Assembly: GCF_002797315.1 (NCBI RefSeq)
Contig: NZ_KZ454936.1
Coordinates: 1,425,133 to 1,489,132 of the forward strand
Length of the DNA: 64,000 bases
Direction: 5' to 3'
From: Bacillus sp. FJAT-44742
GTDB taxonomy: Bacteria > Bacillota > Bacilli > Bacillales > Marinococcaceae
Both the position numbers and the translations under genes were made by a program. The number at the start of each line of letters is the position of its first letter. Position 1 is the stretch's first letter. This document shows, in pieces, positions 18,950-27,162 of this stretch. The notes below the pieces were generated by a model that did no database searches, had not been told where the DNA came from, and saw nothing but the letters and a program-made list of their open reading frames with translations.

Positions 18950-18954
18950 ATTGT

Positions 18955-20028
18955 CTAGTTAGAGGGACCAAATGCTTTTTTAGGTAGTGCTATATGAATA
19001 CCTTTGTTTTCATTCACTACTTGAGTGACTGAAAAGTCTGCTGCCACACTTAAAAAGGAATAAGCATCTTCTTCTGTCATTCCATGAAAATCATGAAGGA
19101 AACGTATCGCTTCTAATGATCCGATGCGTGCAGCCTCATCTAAATCCTCATGGAAAGCATGAATGATCCACGAATCAGAGGTTTCAAGAAGTGGAAGAGA
19201 GAAGGAGAAATCCTTGCGGACCGTTACGCGAAGTAAACAATTCAAGGATCCTTCTACGGCAGTCCCGCTTAGCTCACAGTCTCCTTGTGTTAAGTGGGCA
19301 TCACCTAAGGAAAGAAGGGCACCTTCATTAAATACTGGGTAATACATGGTTGTGCCTGCACCTATTCTCCAATTATCTATATTTCCTCCATGAAGATAAG
19401 GTGGAATGGTGTTGACCGGACCTTCTTCAGCAGGTGCCACTCCCATTGTCCCTATATGGAGACGAGCAGGAATCTGCACGTTACTAAGTGCGGGCACTCT
19501 ATTCACTTCGTCAGGCAGGAGTATTCGGCCGTTTATATCATAGGTGCCCGGATAGTCGTAGGCAAATTTTGTCGTTAACCATTGTCCTTTAGGATCAATT
19601 TCATAGATGGTCACTCTTTCTTTTTTATCAAACTCATCATATAAAAATCCCCAGGGAGCTGTTACATTCGAGCCGTAGGGTACTCTTGGAGCCAGATCCA
19701 GAATCTCAACTTCAAGCATATCTCCAGGCTCAGCATCTTTTACGTAAATCGGTCCTGTTAAAAGGTGCGGACCTGGAGAACGTTTTTCTTCAGGTATTGA
19801 ATGGTATATTTCTTCTGTACCTTCATCCATCATTAAATCAGGAGCATCACCAGCATGGTGTGTTACGGTTTCCACATAGACAAGGTCGCCGGAATCGACT
19901 GTCAGTGCCGGAGAAAGAGACTTATCGAAATAGCCCCAATGGACTGTATTGGATGAGGCTTTAAGAGTATGGTAATTTGCGTCGGTAAGTGACGATAATA
20001 GTGAAGCACGATTGTGAGGAAATCTCAT
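18955..20028 (-). CDS. Acetamidase/formamidase family protein
   Basis: 357 residues from the ATG at 20028 (ribosome binding site AACAGGAGGG). It matches the FmdA/AmdA family: HWGYFDKSLSPALTVDSGD, THHAGDAPDLMMDEG, LTGPIYVKDAEPGDMLEVEI, and ALLSLGDAHLTQGDCELSG with metal-binding His/Asp/Glu. It hydrolyses formamide or acetamide to ammonia and formate or acetate. Formate released here could feed the formate dehydrogenase about 13 kb away (inference). An upstream in-frame ATG at 20049 lies ahead of the ribosome binding site and is less likely. Confidence 0.9.
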   Translation of the reverse strand: MRFPHNRASLLSSLTDANYHTLKASSNTVHWGYFDKSLSPALTVDSGDLVYVETVTHHAGDAPDLMMDEGTEEIYHSIPEEKRSPGPHLLTGPIYVKDAEPGDMLEVEILDLAPRVPYGSNVTAPWGFLYDEFDKKERVTIYEIDPKGQWLTTKFAYDYPGTYDINGRILLPDEVNRVPALSNVQIPARLHIGTMGVAPAEEGPVNTIPPYLHGGNIDNWRIGAGTTMYYPVFNEGALLSLGDAHLTQGDCELSGTAVEGSLNCLLRVTVRKDFSFSLPLLETSDSWIIHAFHEDLDEAARIGSLEAIRFLHDFHGMTEEDAYSFLSVAADFSVTQVVNENKGIHIALPKKAFGPSN

Positions 20029-20159
20029 AAATGCCCTCCTGTTCATCAAGGTAAAATAGGTAGAACCAAATTACAGATCTCTTGCTTTTTTACCCTCTGT
20101 TCTTAAAGGGATAAACCAGGGAAATAGAAAATACTCAGGACAATGGTAAGGGGTAAGGG

Positions 20160-20192
20160 GTTTAATCTGTTATTTCTCAGGATATAGGGTAT
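20160..20192 (+). promoter_or_regulatory. Candidate SigB promoter for ydaT
   Basis: GGGTAT at 20187-20192 matches the SigB -10 consensus. Upstream are GTTATT at 12-nt spacing and a perfect GTTTAA at 21 nt, which is too far. YdaT is a SigB-dependent general stress protein in B. subtilis, so this match is suggestive. Confidence 0.4.
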
Positions 20193-20227
20193 GAAAGAAG
20201 CAAGTAAAGGAAAGGAGGCTGGGGCCT

Positions 20228-20689
20228 ATGCCTTGGGATATGAATGATTATCCTTCATCCTGGAAAAATTTTGAGAAATCAGTGCGTAAAAAGGCAATTG
20301 AAATAGGGAATGCCATGCTTGATGAAGGATACAGTGAAGGAAGAACCATCCCAATTGCAACAGAAAAGGCAAAGGAATGGCATGAAAATGCATCATCAAA
20401 GGAAGTCGAGGACTTCTTGGAAGAGGGCAATACTCAGAAACGGTCAGAAGAAGGAAAAAAATACGAGGATCGCCCTGAGTTAATGGAAAGATCAGAATTG
20501 GTCACGCCTCATGATAATGGTTGGGCTGTTCAGGCAAAAGGAGCAAAAAAACCAAGCGAAGTTTTCAGCGATAAAACAGAAGCTGTTAAGCGTGCAAAAG
20601 AAATAGCAGAAAATAAAGGAACAGAAGCTGTCATAAAAAAAGAAGATGGCTCTATCGAAGATAGGTTCTCCTATGGCAGAAATGAATAA
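20228..20689 (+). CDS. ydaT: General stress protein YdaT (DUF2188)
   Basis: 153 residues, as in B. subtilis YdaT. The N-terminal half (MPWDMNDYPSSWKNFEKSVR) carries the short helical 'MPWxMxDYP' motif. The C-terminal half is a DUF2188 beta-alpha unit (NGWAVQAKGAKKPSEVF, then RAKEIAENKGTEAVIKKEDG). The molecular role is unknown. The ATG is preceded by AAAGGAGG. A strong terminator follows. Confidence 0.9.
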   Translation: MPWDMNDYPSSWKNFEKSVRKKAIEIGNAMLDEGYSEGRTIPIATEKAKEWHENASSKEVEDFLEEGNTQKRSEEGKKYEDRPELMERSELVTPHDNGWAVQAKGAKKPSEVFSDKTEAVKRAKEIAENKGTEAVIKKEDGSIEDRFSYGRNE

Positions 20690-20694
20690 CATTG

Positions 20695-20726
20695 CCTTCC
20701 TGAAGTATCTTCAGGAAGGTTTTTTT
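20695..20726 (+). terminator. Terminator of ydaT
   Basis: CCTTCCTGAAG and CTTCAGGAAGG with a 3-nt loop, then seven T. Confidence 0.92.
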
Positions 20727-20914
20727 AGTGGAAAAACAAACTTTAATTTACAAAAAAGCTTATCAACCTTTAAAATTTTTAGAAAATTGCTAATGTATGT
20801 TTTAAAATTTTCAAGCAAGGGAATGTTTTCCAGGTAATAGATTATATCCTTGAAAGGGGGCAAAAGCGAAGGGATCATTACAATAATTTTCTTAAACGGA
20901 TGGGAGAGATTTTT

Positions 20915-21907
20915 TTGGCTAAAAAGTTTCTGGTAACTGGTACCTCACTCACTTTGGCAGCAGTGCTCACTTTCGCCCCTTCAGCAGCAGGAGCGTCGTC
21001 CGCGTCGGATGTACTTAAGCAATCAGGAGAAGCAATGAAGGACATAAACAGTTTTTCGACCACAATTGATATTCATCAAACGATGAATGACCCTCTAGGG
21101 GAACAGACAGAAATTTCTTCTTATATTGAACAGGATATTATTATAGAACCATTTGCTTTATGGCAGAAAGAAACAACCTTGATAGAAGAGCTTGGAGAAG
21201 AAATAACGCTGGAGTCCTACTGGACCGAAGAGGGAATGTATCAGGAAGAGCCTGATGGCAGCTGGGTCAGACTCCCGGCTGATGATTTTGGAGATTTACA
21301 AGATCTCCACCAAAGTCCTGACCAGCAACTGGCAGAGGCTGAAGCCTTAGGGGAAGAAATGGTTCTCCACGAAGAGAATGATCACTATCTTCTCACATAC
21401 GAAGGAGACGGAGAAGAACTGTGGGACATTGCTCAGCAAACAATGAACGGGAACGGTCAAATGGGCAGTGAAGAAGAGATGGAACTGCTTGATGAAATGA
21501 TGGATGAGATGATGGAAGAAGTCTCCTTTAATGACTTTACCTTTGACTTAAAAATCGACAAAGACACGTATTATCTTACAGAAATGTCTATGGATGTGGA
21601 TATGGATATAGCACTGGGGCTTGAAGAAGGAACAGAAGATGTGATAAACATTCAGATGTCCATGGTGATGAGTCTTCATAACTTTAATGGAGTCGATGCT
21701 GTGGTTGTCCCTGATGAGGTAAAAGAAAGTGCTGTAGAATTTGACGAACTACTTGATGAGCAGCTTGAAGAGCACGGTGAAGAAGAAGGAGGATCTCTTC
21801 CTGATACGGCCACTACCAATCCTTTTTTCCTGTTTACGGGTATTGCTTTAAGTGCAGTGGCAGGATTGATCTTGTTGGCACGCCGCACCCGGGAAGTAAA
21901 GGTGTAA
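20915..21907 (+). CDS. Secreted acidic protein with LPDTA cell-wall sorting signal
   Basis: 330 residues. A signal peptide (MAKKFLVTGTSLTLAAVLTF, cleavage near AAGA-SS) is followed by a very acidic beta-rich domain of the lipoprotein-carrier-like type found in many Bacillus secreted proteins (SGEAMKDINSFSTTIDIHQT). At residues 295-299 the motif LPDTA is followed by a hydrophobic span and RRTREVKV, a classic C-terminal sorting signal. LPDTA/LPDTS-type signals are read by class D/SrtC-like sortases in Bacillus. I chose TTG at 20915 with GGGAGAG upstream over the ATG at 20900. Predicted to be covalently wall-anchored. Confidence 0.82.
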   Translation: MAKKFLVTGTSLTLAAVLTFAPSAAGASSASDVLKQSGEAMKDINSFSTTIDIHQTMNDPLGEQTEISSYIEQDIIIEPFALWQKETTLIEELGEEITLESYWTEEGMYQEEPDGSWVRLPADDFGDLQDLHQSPDQQLAEAEALGEEMVLHEENDHYLLTYEGDGEELWDIAQQTMNGNGQMGSEEEMELLDEMMDEMMEEVSFNDFTFDLKIDKDTYYLTEMSMDVDMDIALGLEEGTEDVINIQMSMVMSLHNFNGVDAVVVPDEVKESAVEFDELLDEQLEEHGEEEGGSLPDTATTNPFFLFTGIALSAVAGLILLARRTREVKV

Positions 21908-21917
21908 GTAGAATAAT

Positions 21918-22025
21918 AAAAGAGGCTGGAACAAAACCCGGCTAAATAGAAGGGCCTTCACCGTCGGTGAGGGCCTTACTTATATTATAATTCTGGTGGT
22001 TGATTGTTAAAAATACACTCGCTTG
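21918..22025. repeat. Dispersed repeat 'GCTGGGACAAAA', copy 2 (truncated)
   Basis: Nearly identical to 8231-8340, including the AGGGCCTTCACCG hairpin and the TTGATTGTT boundary of the second element. The match stops at the TACACTCGCTTG point, where the next ORF begins. The other half of the element is missing. Confidence 0.8.
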
Positions 22026-22043
22026 TGTCTAAACACAAAATGG

Positions 22044-22223
22044 ATGCCTTCTAATAATGAATCAAGTGTTTATCCGATGGATCTAGTCTCTAACCTTCAA
22101 GAGAATGACGTTGCTTTTGCTGTCAACGATTTCGGGGAAGTCATGCTGGATCTTTACATTGTTTTAAAAAGAGATGAAAAAGGAATACTGATTCAAGATG
22201 TGAAAGGAGGAAGCTGCTCATGA
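22044..22223 (+). CDS. Small hypothetical protein, possibly 5'-truncated by a repeat
   Basis: 59 residues from the ATG at 22044 (MPSNNESSVYPMDLVSNLQE). The frame extends to a TTG at 22023 inside repeat sequence. Neither start has a ribosome binding site, although nearly all neighbours have strong ones. It overlaps the oxidoreductase start by 4 nt (ATGA). The central NDVAFAVNDFGEVMLDLYIV is well-formed coding sequence. The original upstream part was probably lost when the repeat inserted. Confidence 0.5.
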   Translation: MPSNNESSVYPMDLVSNLQENDVAFAVNDFGEVMLDLYIVLKRDEKGILIQDVKGGSCS

Positions 22224-23200
22224 AAGCGTTAGCTGTAAAAGAAGGCGGGAATATTGATAACTTACAAATTATGGATGTAGATAAGCCGGTTCCAGGTTCC
22301 GGGCAAGTAAGGATTAAAGTTCACTTCTCTGGTTTAAACCCGGTTGATTATAAGCTTATTGAAAACCCACTGCCTGAATGGGAGTTTCCCCATATCTCGG
22401 GACTGGATATAGCAGGGGAAATTGATGATGTTGGTTCTGAGGTAAGCGGATGGTTTCCTGGAGATAAAGTCTTCTACCATGGCAGTATGGTTCACCAAGG
22501 CGGGTTTGCTGAATATACAATTGCAGACCCTGGTGTGCTGGCACCCTTGCCTGACGGATGGTCCTGGCAAGAAGCAGCGGCTCTTCCTACAGCCGCTTTA
22601 ACCGCATATCAGTCTTTGTTCCGAAAAGTACCGATTCAAAAGGGGCAGAGCATTCTGATTCAAGCTGGAGCCGGCGGAGTGGGAGGATTCGCAATACAGT
22701 TTGCCAAGATGGCCGGGCTTAACATTATCACAACCTGCTCCCCAAGAAATGTTGATCATGTTAGGAAGCTTGGAGCAGATAAAGTAATTGATTATAACCG
22801 GGAAAATGTAATAAAAGAAGTGCACAAATATACAAACGGCAGGGGAGCCGATATCATTATGGATATGGTAGGTGAAAAGACAGCTACGGAGGCGCTTGAT
22901 ATGCTTACTTTTAACGGGCACTTGGTTTCCATTGTGGACTTTCCCGATCTCACTCAGTACCAGCCAAAATCAATAGCTCCTTCCATTCACGAAGTAGCCC
23001 TCGGCTTTGTCTACAGGACAGACGATGAGTACCAAAAAGCTGACCTTGGAAAAATGGCAAGGGAAATAGGAAAGCTAGCTGAAGAAAACAAAATTGATCC
23101 TTTGCTTGAAGAAGAAATACTGCTTGAAGACGTACCTGAAACTTTATACAAAATAAAAAAAGGGCATGTAAGGGGAAAGATTGTTGCCAGAATCTCTTAA
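22220..23200 (+). CDS. Zinc-independent MDR alcohol dehydrogenase / quinone oxidoreductase
   Basis: 326 residues of the medium-chain dehydrogenase superfamily, quinone-oxidoreductase branch: SGLNPVDYKLIENPLP at the N-terminus, GGFAEYTIADPGVLAPLPDG, and the NADPH-binding AGAGGVGGFAIQFAKMAGLN. The structural and catalytic zinc Cys residues are absent, so an NADPH-dependent reductase of enones or quinones is likely. Ribosome binding site AAAGGAGGAAG. Coupled to the small ORF before it. Confidence 0.88.
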   Translation: MKALAVKEGGNIDNLQIMDVDKPVPGSGQVRIKVHFSGLNPVDYKLIENPLPEWEFPHISGLDIAGEIDDVGSEVSGWFPGDKVFYHGSMVHQGGFAEYTIADPGVLAPLPDGWSWQEAAALPTAALTAYQSLFRKVPIQKGQSILIQAGAGGVGGFAIQFAKMAGLNIITTCSPRNVDHVRKLGADKVIDYNRENVIKEVHKYTNGRGADIIMDMVGEKTATEALDMLTFNGHLVSIVDFPDLTQYQPKSIAPSIHEVALGFVYRTDDEYQKADLGKMAREIGKLAEENKIDPLLEEEILLEDVPETLYKIKKGHVRGKIVARIS

Positions 23201-23254
23201 GAAAAACACTAGAAGAGATAACAAGAAGTAAGTGGTTTTATTTAAAATGCTCTT

Positions 23255-23288
23255 TTAAAAAGGCTGCCAGCAAATGGCAGCCTTGTTT
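23255..23288 (-). terminator. Terminator between the oxidoreductase and peroxiredoxin genes
   Basis: AAGGCTGCCA and TGGCAGCCTT form a 10-bp stem. On the minus strand TTTTAAAA follows, so it mainly serves the peroxiredoxin; it is also usable on the plus strand. Confidence 0.8.
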
Positions 23289-23749
23289 TATTCAAGATTC
23301 TTACATTCTTCATAAACTCGCTCGTAGTCCTCAGTTTTGTCCGCCACAAACTGTTCATTCTTATAAACAAGCTCTCTATTTTTGTTAATTAAAAAGCAGG
23401 AGCGTTTCGCAATTTCGTCTTTTTCATCATAAACGTTGTATTTTCTGGCAGTTTCTTTATGCCAGTCGGATAACAAAGGGTATGGCAAGGTTCCAAGGGT
23501 AGTTTCAAAAACATTTTGGGCAAATATATGATCCACGCTAATTCCAAGAACTACAGTATCATTGTCTTCAAACAAATCATATTCCTCTTTCCAAGAGGTT
23601 AGTTCTTTTATTCAGCCAGGGGTAAAAGCTAATGGGAAAAAGACTAATAATATATTCTTCTTGCCTTCAAAGTCCGACAGAGCAATATCCTCCCGGTCTG
23701 TAGAAGGCAAGGAAAAATCCGGCGCTTTATCTCCGATAGTAAGACCCAT
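23288..23749 (-). CDS. Peroxiredoxin with in-frame UGA at the peroxidatic Cys codon (candidate selenoprotein)
   Basis: Read through one TGA the frame encodes 153 residues of the AhpC/TSA peroxiredoxin fold, which reduces peroxides. It begins MGLTIGDKAPDFSLPSTDRE and has FFPLAFTPG, then TGA at codon 46 (23612-23614), then IKELTSWKEEYDLF and LGISVDHIFAQ. Relatives carry the peroxidatic Cys at exactly this site (FTPxC). The ATG has a strong AAAAGGAG. No other stop or frameshift interrupts it, and residues 47-153 are well conserved. A CCTCTT-GGA-AAGAGG hairpin starts 13 nt after the TGA. Either Sec is inserted or this is a nonsense mutant that gives a 45-residue fragment. The resolving thiol partner is unclear. 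Confidence 0.75.
23584..23598 (-). promoter_or_regulatory. Candidate bacterial SECIS hairpin
   Basis: On the minus strand CCTCTT, loop GGA, AAGAGG give a perfect 6-bp stem with a 3-nt loop. The loop begins 20 nt after the TGA and its first two bases are G. Bacterial SECIS elements show a short stem-loop at about 16-37 nt with a G among the first loop bases. The stem is not extended further, so the match is suggestive only. Confidence 0.5.
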
Positions 23750-23847
23750 TATATCAACTCCTTTTAATAATCTTCTATTTTTGTTCCCATCTACGTGGGA
23801 TATTAACCTTCTTCTGAGTGATTTACCCCTATTTAATGAGTAAAAAT

Positions 23848-23876
23848 GAAAAAAAGCACCCGTTTCCGGTGCTTTC
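23848..23876 (-). terminator. Terminator of the 154-aa hypothetical gene
   Basis: AAAGCACC and GGTGCTTT flank a 7-nt loop. On the minus strand a TTTTTTT run follows. Confidence 0.8.
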
Positions 23877-23881
23877 TATGC

Positions 23882-24346
23882 TTAGATCGAAGGGGTGAAT
23901 CCTTCCTGATCAAGATATTCTACGGCTTCTCCGTATGTCGTGAATGTACCATCAAGCTGCAATCCGGCATATACATTCCAAAGCTCTCCTTCAGTTACGA
24001 GCATGAGAACCTGTCCTTCATCATTGATCCATTTTTCAGCTATTTCTTCTTCTTCTTGTTCATCGGGTTCAGTAAGAGAGGCAATTGATTTCCTGATCAA
24101 TGAAGAAAGTTCCTCGGAGGAAAATTCACGGATATTAACCATGCCTTTTGAATCTGTTGGATAATCAGCAAGCTCTCCAGCGTAAACGAACCCGTTCCCA
24201 TTTGGGTGCAAATGGTATATGACGTTTTTTTTGTCTGTCATGCTCTCTTCAAACTGATAATTTACTCGTCCCAAAGAAACATCATGTCTTGTTAACTCGG
24301 GGAAATTGTTTTCAATTAATTGTATTTTCTCTTCGAATGTTAACAT
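23882..24346 (-). CDS. Hypothetical protein (154 aa)
   Basis: ATG at 24346 has AAAAAAGGAG upstream. An in-frame start at 24406 lacks one. The protein begins MLTFEEKIQLIENNFPELTR and is acidic and soluble, with VIYHLHPNGNGFVYAGEL and a Glu-rich linker (EPDEQEEEEIAEKW). The ending LQLDGTFTTYGEAVEYLDQE looks like a small alpha-beta unit. I do not recognise a named family. It lies between the peroxiredoxin and modC on the same strand. Confidence 0.75.
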   Translation of the reverse strand: MLTFEEKIQLIENNFPELTRHDVSLGRVNYQFEESMTDKKNVIYHLHPNGNGFVYAGELADYPTDSKGMVNIREFSSEELSSLIRKSIASLTEPDEQEEEEIAEKWINDEGQVLMLVTEGELWNVYAGLQLDGTFTTYGEAVEYLDQEGFTPSI

Positions 24347-24412
24347 ATGGACTCCTTTTTTGTTTTTACATTTTGTTTTTAATTGTAACCCAGACTCTGG
24401 CAGCACTTTTTA

Positions 24413-25465
24413 CTATTGATCATTTAGAAAAAATATTTTTCCTGGAGGAAGAATGGCCTGGTATTGTTTACCTTCTATAGTATTAACCATTTGTTCTGAG
24501 ATAACAACCTCAAGCATGATGCTTCCTATTTCAATAACCGCCTGTGTCTGGTAGATCCCTGCCACGATATGTTTTATAGAGAAGTCAAATTGATTTATTG
24601 CCTTTTGTGAACTTCTTGGTGTAAATAATATATCTTCCCCACGAATGCCAATATGAGAAAAGGACGAGACGGGTGGTTTCTCATTTGTCTTCAGCGAAAC
24701 CCCTCCAACGGTTACTTCCTGGGAAGGTTGATCATAACCATGGATAGGAAAAATATTTTTGCAGCCAATAATGCGTGCGGCAGAAGTCGTTTTTGGCTTA
24801 CGGAGCACGTCATCCTTTTCCCCTGCCTGGATCACTTTTCCCTCGTGGTAAATAAGGACACTATCTGATAGTCGGTAAGCTTCCTCCATATTATGGGTGA
24901 CAAGCAAGACAGTTCCAGAAAAATTTTCTTTTATCATGTGAAGAAGTTCTTGCTCAAGGGAATGCTTTACGTGGTGATCGAGGGCAGAAAAAGGTTCGTC
25001 TAATAACAGAATATCAGGTTCTGTTATCAGCGTTCTCCCTAGTGCTACTCTCTGTTTTTGCCCTCCGGATAATTGTGAGGGGTAATGATTTTCATAGCCC
25101 GCAAGCTCAAGCTTGTCAATCATTTTCATAGCTTTTGCTCTACGATTTTTTTTATCTTCCCTCTTTAATCCGTATTGAATGTTTTGTGCAATCGTTAAAT
25201 GGGGAAATAAAGCATAATCTTGAAAAACGTAGCCAATGTTTCTCTTATTTGGTTTCAAATTGATGTTGTTTTTTGATTGAAAAACAGTTCGCTTATTTAG
25301 AATGATCTCTCCGCTGTCAGGCTTTTGAAGCCCTGCTATGCATTGCAGTGTCAGACTTTTGCCGCACCCTGAAGGGCCAATAATTGCTGTGATCTGATCA
25401 CCAGTTTCAAAGTCAGCTTCTAAAGTAAAGTTTTTGAGCTCTTTTGTGATCGATACTTTTAACAT
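24413..25465 (-). CDS. modC: Molybdate ABC transporter ATPase ModC
   Basis: 350 residues. ABC ATPase motifs are Walker A GPSGCGKS, Q-loop YVFQDYALFPHLT, signature QLSGGQKQR and Walker B DILLLDEPFSALD. The C-terminal ~120 residues form a TOBE-like regulatory region. It powers molybdate uptake with the permease and binding protein, whose genes lie immediately upstream (5 nt after modB). Context rather than the C-terminal domain fixes the substrate. Confidence 0.88.
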   Translation of the reverse strand: MLKVSITKELKNFTLEADFETGDQITAIIGPSGCGKSLTLQCIAGLQKPDSGEIILNKRTVFQSKNNINLKPNKRNIGYVFQDYALFPHLTIAQNIQYGLKREDKKNRRAKAMKMIDKLELAGYENHYPSQLSGGQKQRVALGRTLITEPDILLLDEPFSALDHHVKHSLEQELLHMIKENFSGTVLLVTHNMEEAYRLSDSVLIYHEGKVIQAGEKDDVLRKPKTTSAARIIGCKNIFPIHGYDQPSQEVTVGGVSLKTNEKPPVSSFSHIGIRGEDILFTPRSSQKAINQFDFSIKHIVAGIYQTQAVIEIGSIMLEVVISEQMVNTIEGKQYQAILPPGKIFFLNDQ

Positions 25466-25470
25466 GTATG

Positions 25471-26148
25471 TTACCTGCTTCCTATCGACATTCTTTTTCC
25501 TAAGCGGTTAATAATATAAAGGACTGCCACAGAAACAACAGTCATAATAAGAACAAGAAAGTTGGCAAGTTCTCTGTCTCCTGCCAGAAGTGCATCATAG
25601 ATGGCAATAGGCATAGTCATTGTTTCATTTGGTATGCTTCCTGCAACCATTAAAGTTGCACCGAAGTCCCCAAGAGCCCTGGCGAATGAAAGCGTTATTC
25701 CTGATACAACTCCTCTCCAGGACAAAGGGAGGATGATCGTGAAAAAAATGTTAAGGTCAGACCTGCCAAGTACTTTTGCTGCACTGATAATGGAAGAATC
25801 AATGCTTAAGAAGGCATCCCGTGCAGATTTGATAAAAAAAGGGATGGAAACAATTAAAGCAGCGATCACTGCGCCTGTTGGAGTGAAAACCAGGGTAATG
25901 TTAAACTGATCTTCCAGATAGCTTCCAAGAGGACTCTGACGTCCGAGAAGGACTAACAAATAATAACCTAACACAGTCGGTGGCAGGACAACAGGAAGAG
26001 TAATGAGTGTATCAATGAAATCAGCAGTCTTCCCTTGGGAACGGTGCAGGTAATAGGCAACGGGAAGTCCGATGAGGAACGCTAAAAGAGTGGCTGTTAA
26101 AGCCACTCGAAGGGAAAGAAACAAAGGAAACAAATTCAACTCTTCCAT
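25471..26148 (-). CDS. modB: Molybdate ABC transporter permease ModB
   Basis: 225 residues with five to six membrane spans. It has the permease loop RALGDFGATLMVAGSIPNET that contacts the ATPase, and LPVVLPPTVLGYYLLVLLGR, both typical of ModB. The gene abuts modA (adjacent bases) and is followed closely by modC. Confidence 0.92.
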   Translation of the reverse strand: MEELNLFPLFLSLRVALTATLLAFLIGLPVAYYLHRSQGKTADFIDTLITLPVVLPPTVLGYYLLVLLGRQSPLGSYLEDQFNITLVFTPTGAVIAALIVSIPFFIKSARDAFLSIDSSIISAAKVLGRSDLNIFFTIILPLSWRGVVSGITLSFARALGDFGATLMVAGSIPNETMTMPIAIYDALLAGDRELANFLVLIMTVVSVAVLYIINRLGKRMSIGSR

Positions 26149-26931
26149 CTATTGATTCTCCTCAGGTACGACAAAACCATAGCTCTCCATGATAGGTTTT
26201 CCTGTGGGCCCTTTAATAAATTCCAGAAAGTTCCGTGCTTCTGTTTCTGCATTTGTTCCATCAATCACAGCAATCGCTTGTTCCAAAGGATTGTGAAGAC
26301 TTTCATCTATCAAGTGAAACTCGTAATCTTCTTTTGGGGCCAAAGATAGAGCAACGATTCCTGCTTCAGCATTTCCTGACTCAACAAATGATAAAGCATC
26401 TGAAATGTTCCTTCCATATACCAGTTTGTCATCCATTTCCTCCCATATTCCAGCTGATTCGAGAGCCTCTTTTGCTGCAAGCCCATACGGGGCATGCTCA
26501 GGATTAGCGATGGAAAGGCGTCTAATGTCATCGGTGTCTAATTGATTAATTTCTTCCGCTGTGAAAGAGCTGTCTTCGTGATAGACGATACCGATACGCC
26601 CAATGGCGTATAATTCTTTCGTTCCGTCTACCAGCATATTCTGATCATCGAGACGATCGATAAATTCAATGTTAGCGGCAGCAAATACATCAAATGGAGC
26701 CCCGTTTTCAATTTGGTCAGCCAACTGCCCGGTCGAGCCAAAGGAAAAGGTGACAGGTGTACCTGTTTCTTCCTCAAACGCCAAACCTACCTCTGAAAAA
26801 GCTCTGTGCAAATCAGAAGCAGCGGCTATGGTTAATTCATTGCTGGTTTCATCCTGTGTTTCTTCGGGGCTGCATCCTGCAGCGATGATAAGCAGGAGGC
26901 TGGTTGCTACACCAATATAAATAAATTTCAT
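26149..26931 (-). CDS. modA: Molybdate-binding lipoprotein ModA
   Basis: 260 residues. A lipoprotein signal (MKFIYIGVATSLLLIIAAGC) has lipobox IAAGC. Oxyanion-binding motifs follow: LTIAAASDLHRAF, then VTFSFGSTGQLADQIENGAP and PFDVFAAAN. It captures molybdate or tungstate outside the membrane. I chose the ATG at 26931; AAGGAG lies within the longer frame that starts at 26946. Molybdate uptake supports the molybdopterin formate dehydrogenase in this window. Confidence 0.93.
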   Translation of the reverse strand: MKFIYIGVATSLLLIIAAGCSPEETQDETSNELTIAAASDLHRAFSEVGLAFEEETGTPVTFSFGSTGQLADQIENGAPFDVFAAANIEFIDRLDDQNMLVDGTKELYAIGRIGIVYHEDSSFTAEEINQLDTDDIRRLSIANPEHAPYGLAAKEALESAGIWEEMDDKLVYGRNISDALSFVESGNAEAGIVALSLAPKEDYEFHLIDESLHNPLEQAIAVIDGTNAETEARNFLEFIKGPTGKPIMESYGFVVPEENQ

Positions 26932-27086
26932 ACTTTTCTCCTTCATTGTGACGGTAGAATAATAGTGTCCTACATGTTATTATATTATTTCCTAAGGGAA
27001 GTGAACAAGCTCTTTTCCAGCCAGGGGGCTAGGAGAGTTCCTTTTCATAGATTATTATAGTAAAATAGTTTCTGAAGATGCCAAAT

Positions 27087-27162
27087 GGCCCCGTAGCTCA
27101 GAGGATAGAGCGTCGGTTTCCTAAACCGTGCGTCGCAGGTTCGATTCCTGCCGGGGCCGCCA
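27087..27162 (+). tRNA. tRNA-Arg(CCT)
   Basis: Cloverleaf: acceptor GGCCCCG/CGGGGCC, D-stem GCTC/GAGC, anticodon loop TTCCTAA with anticodon CCT, T-arm GCAGG-TTCGATT-CCTGC, discriminator G and encoded CCA. One T-T mismatch closes the anticodon stem at its base. It is not a selenocysteine tRNA. Confidence 0.95.
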
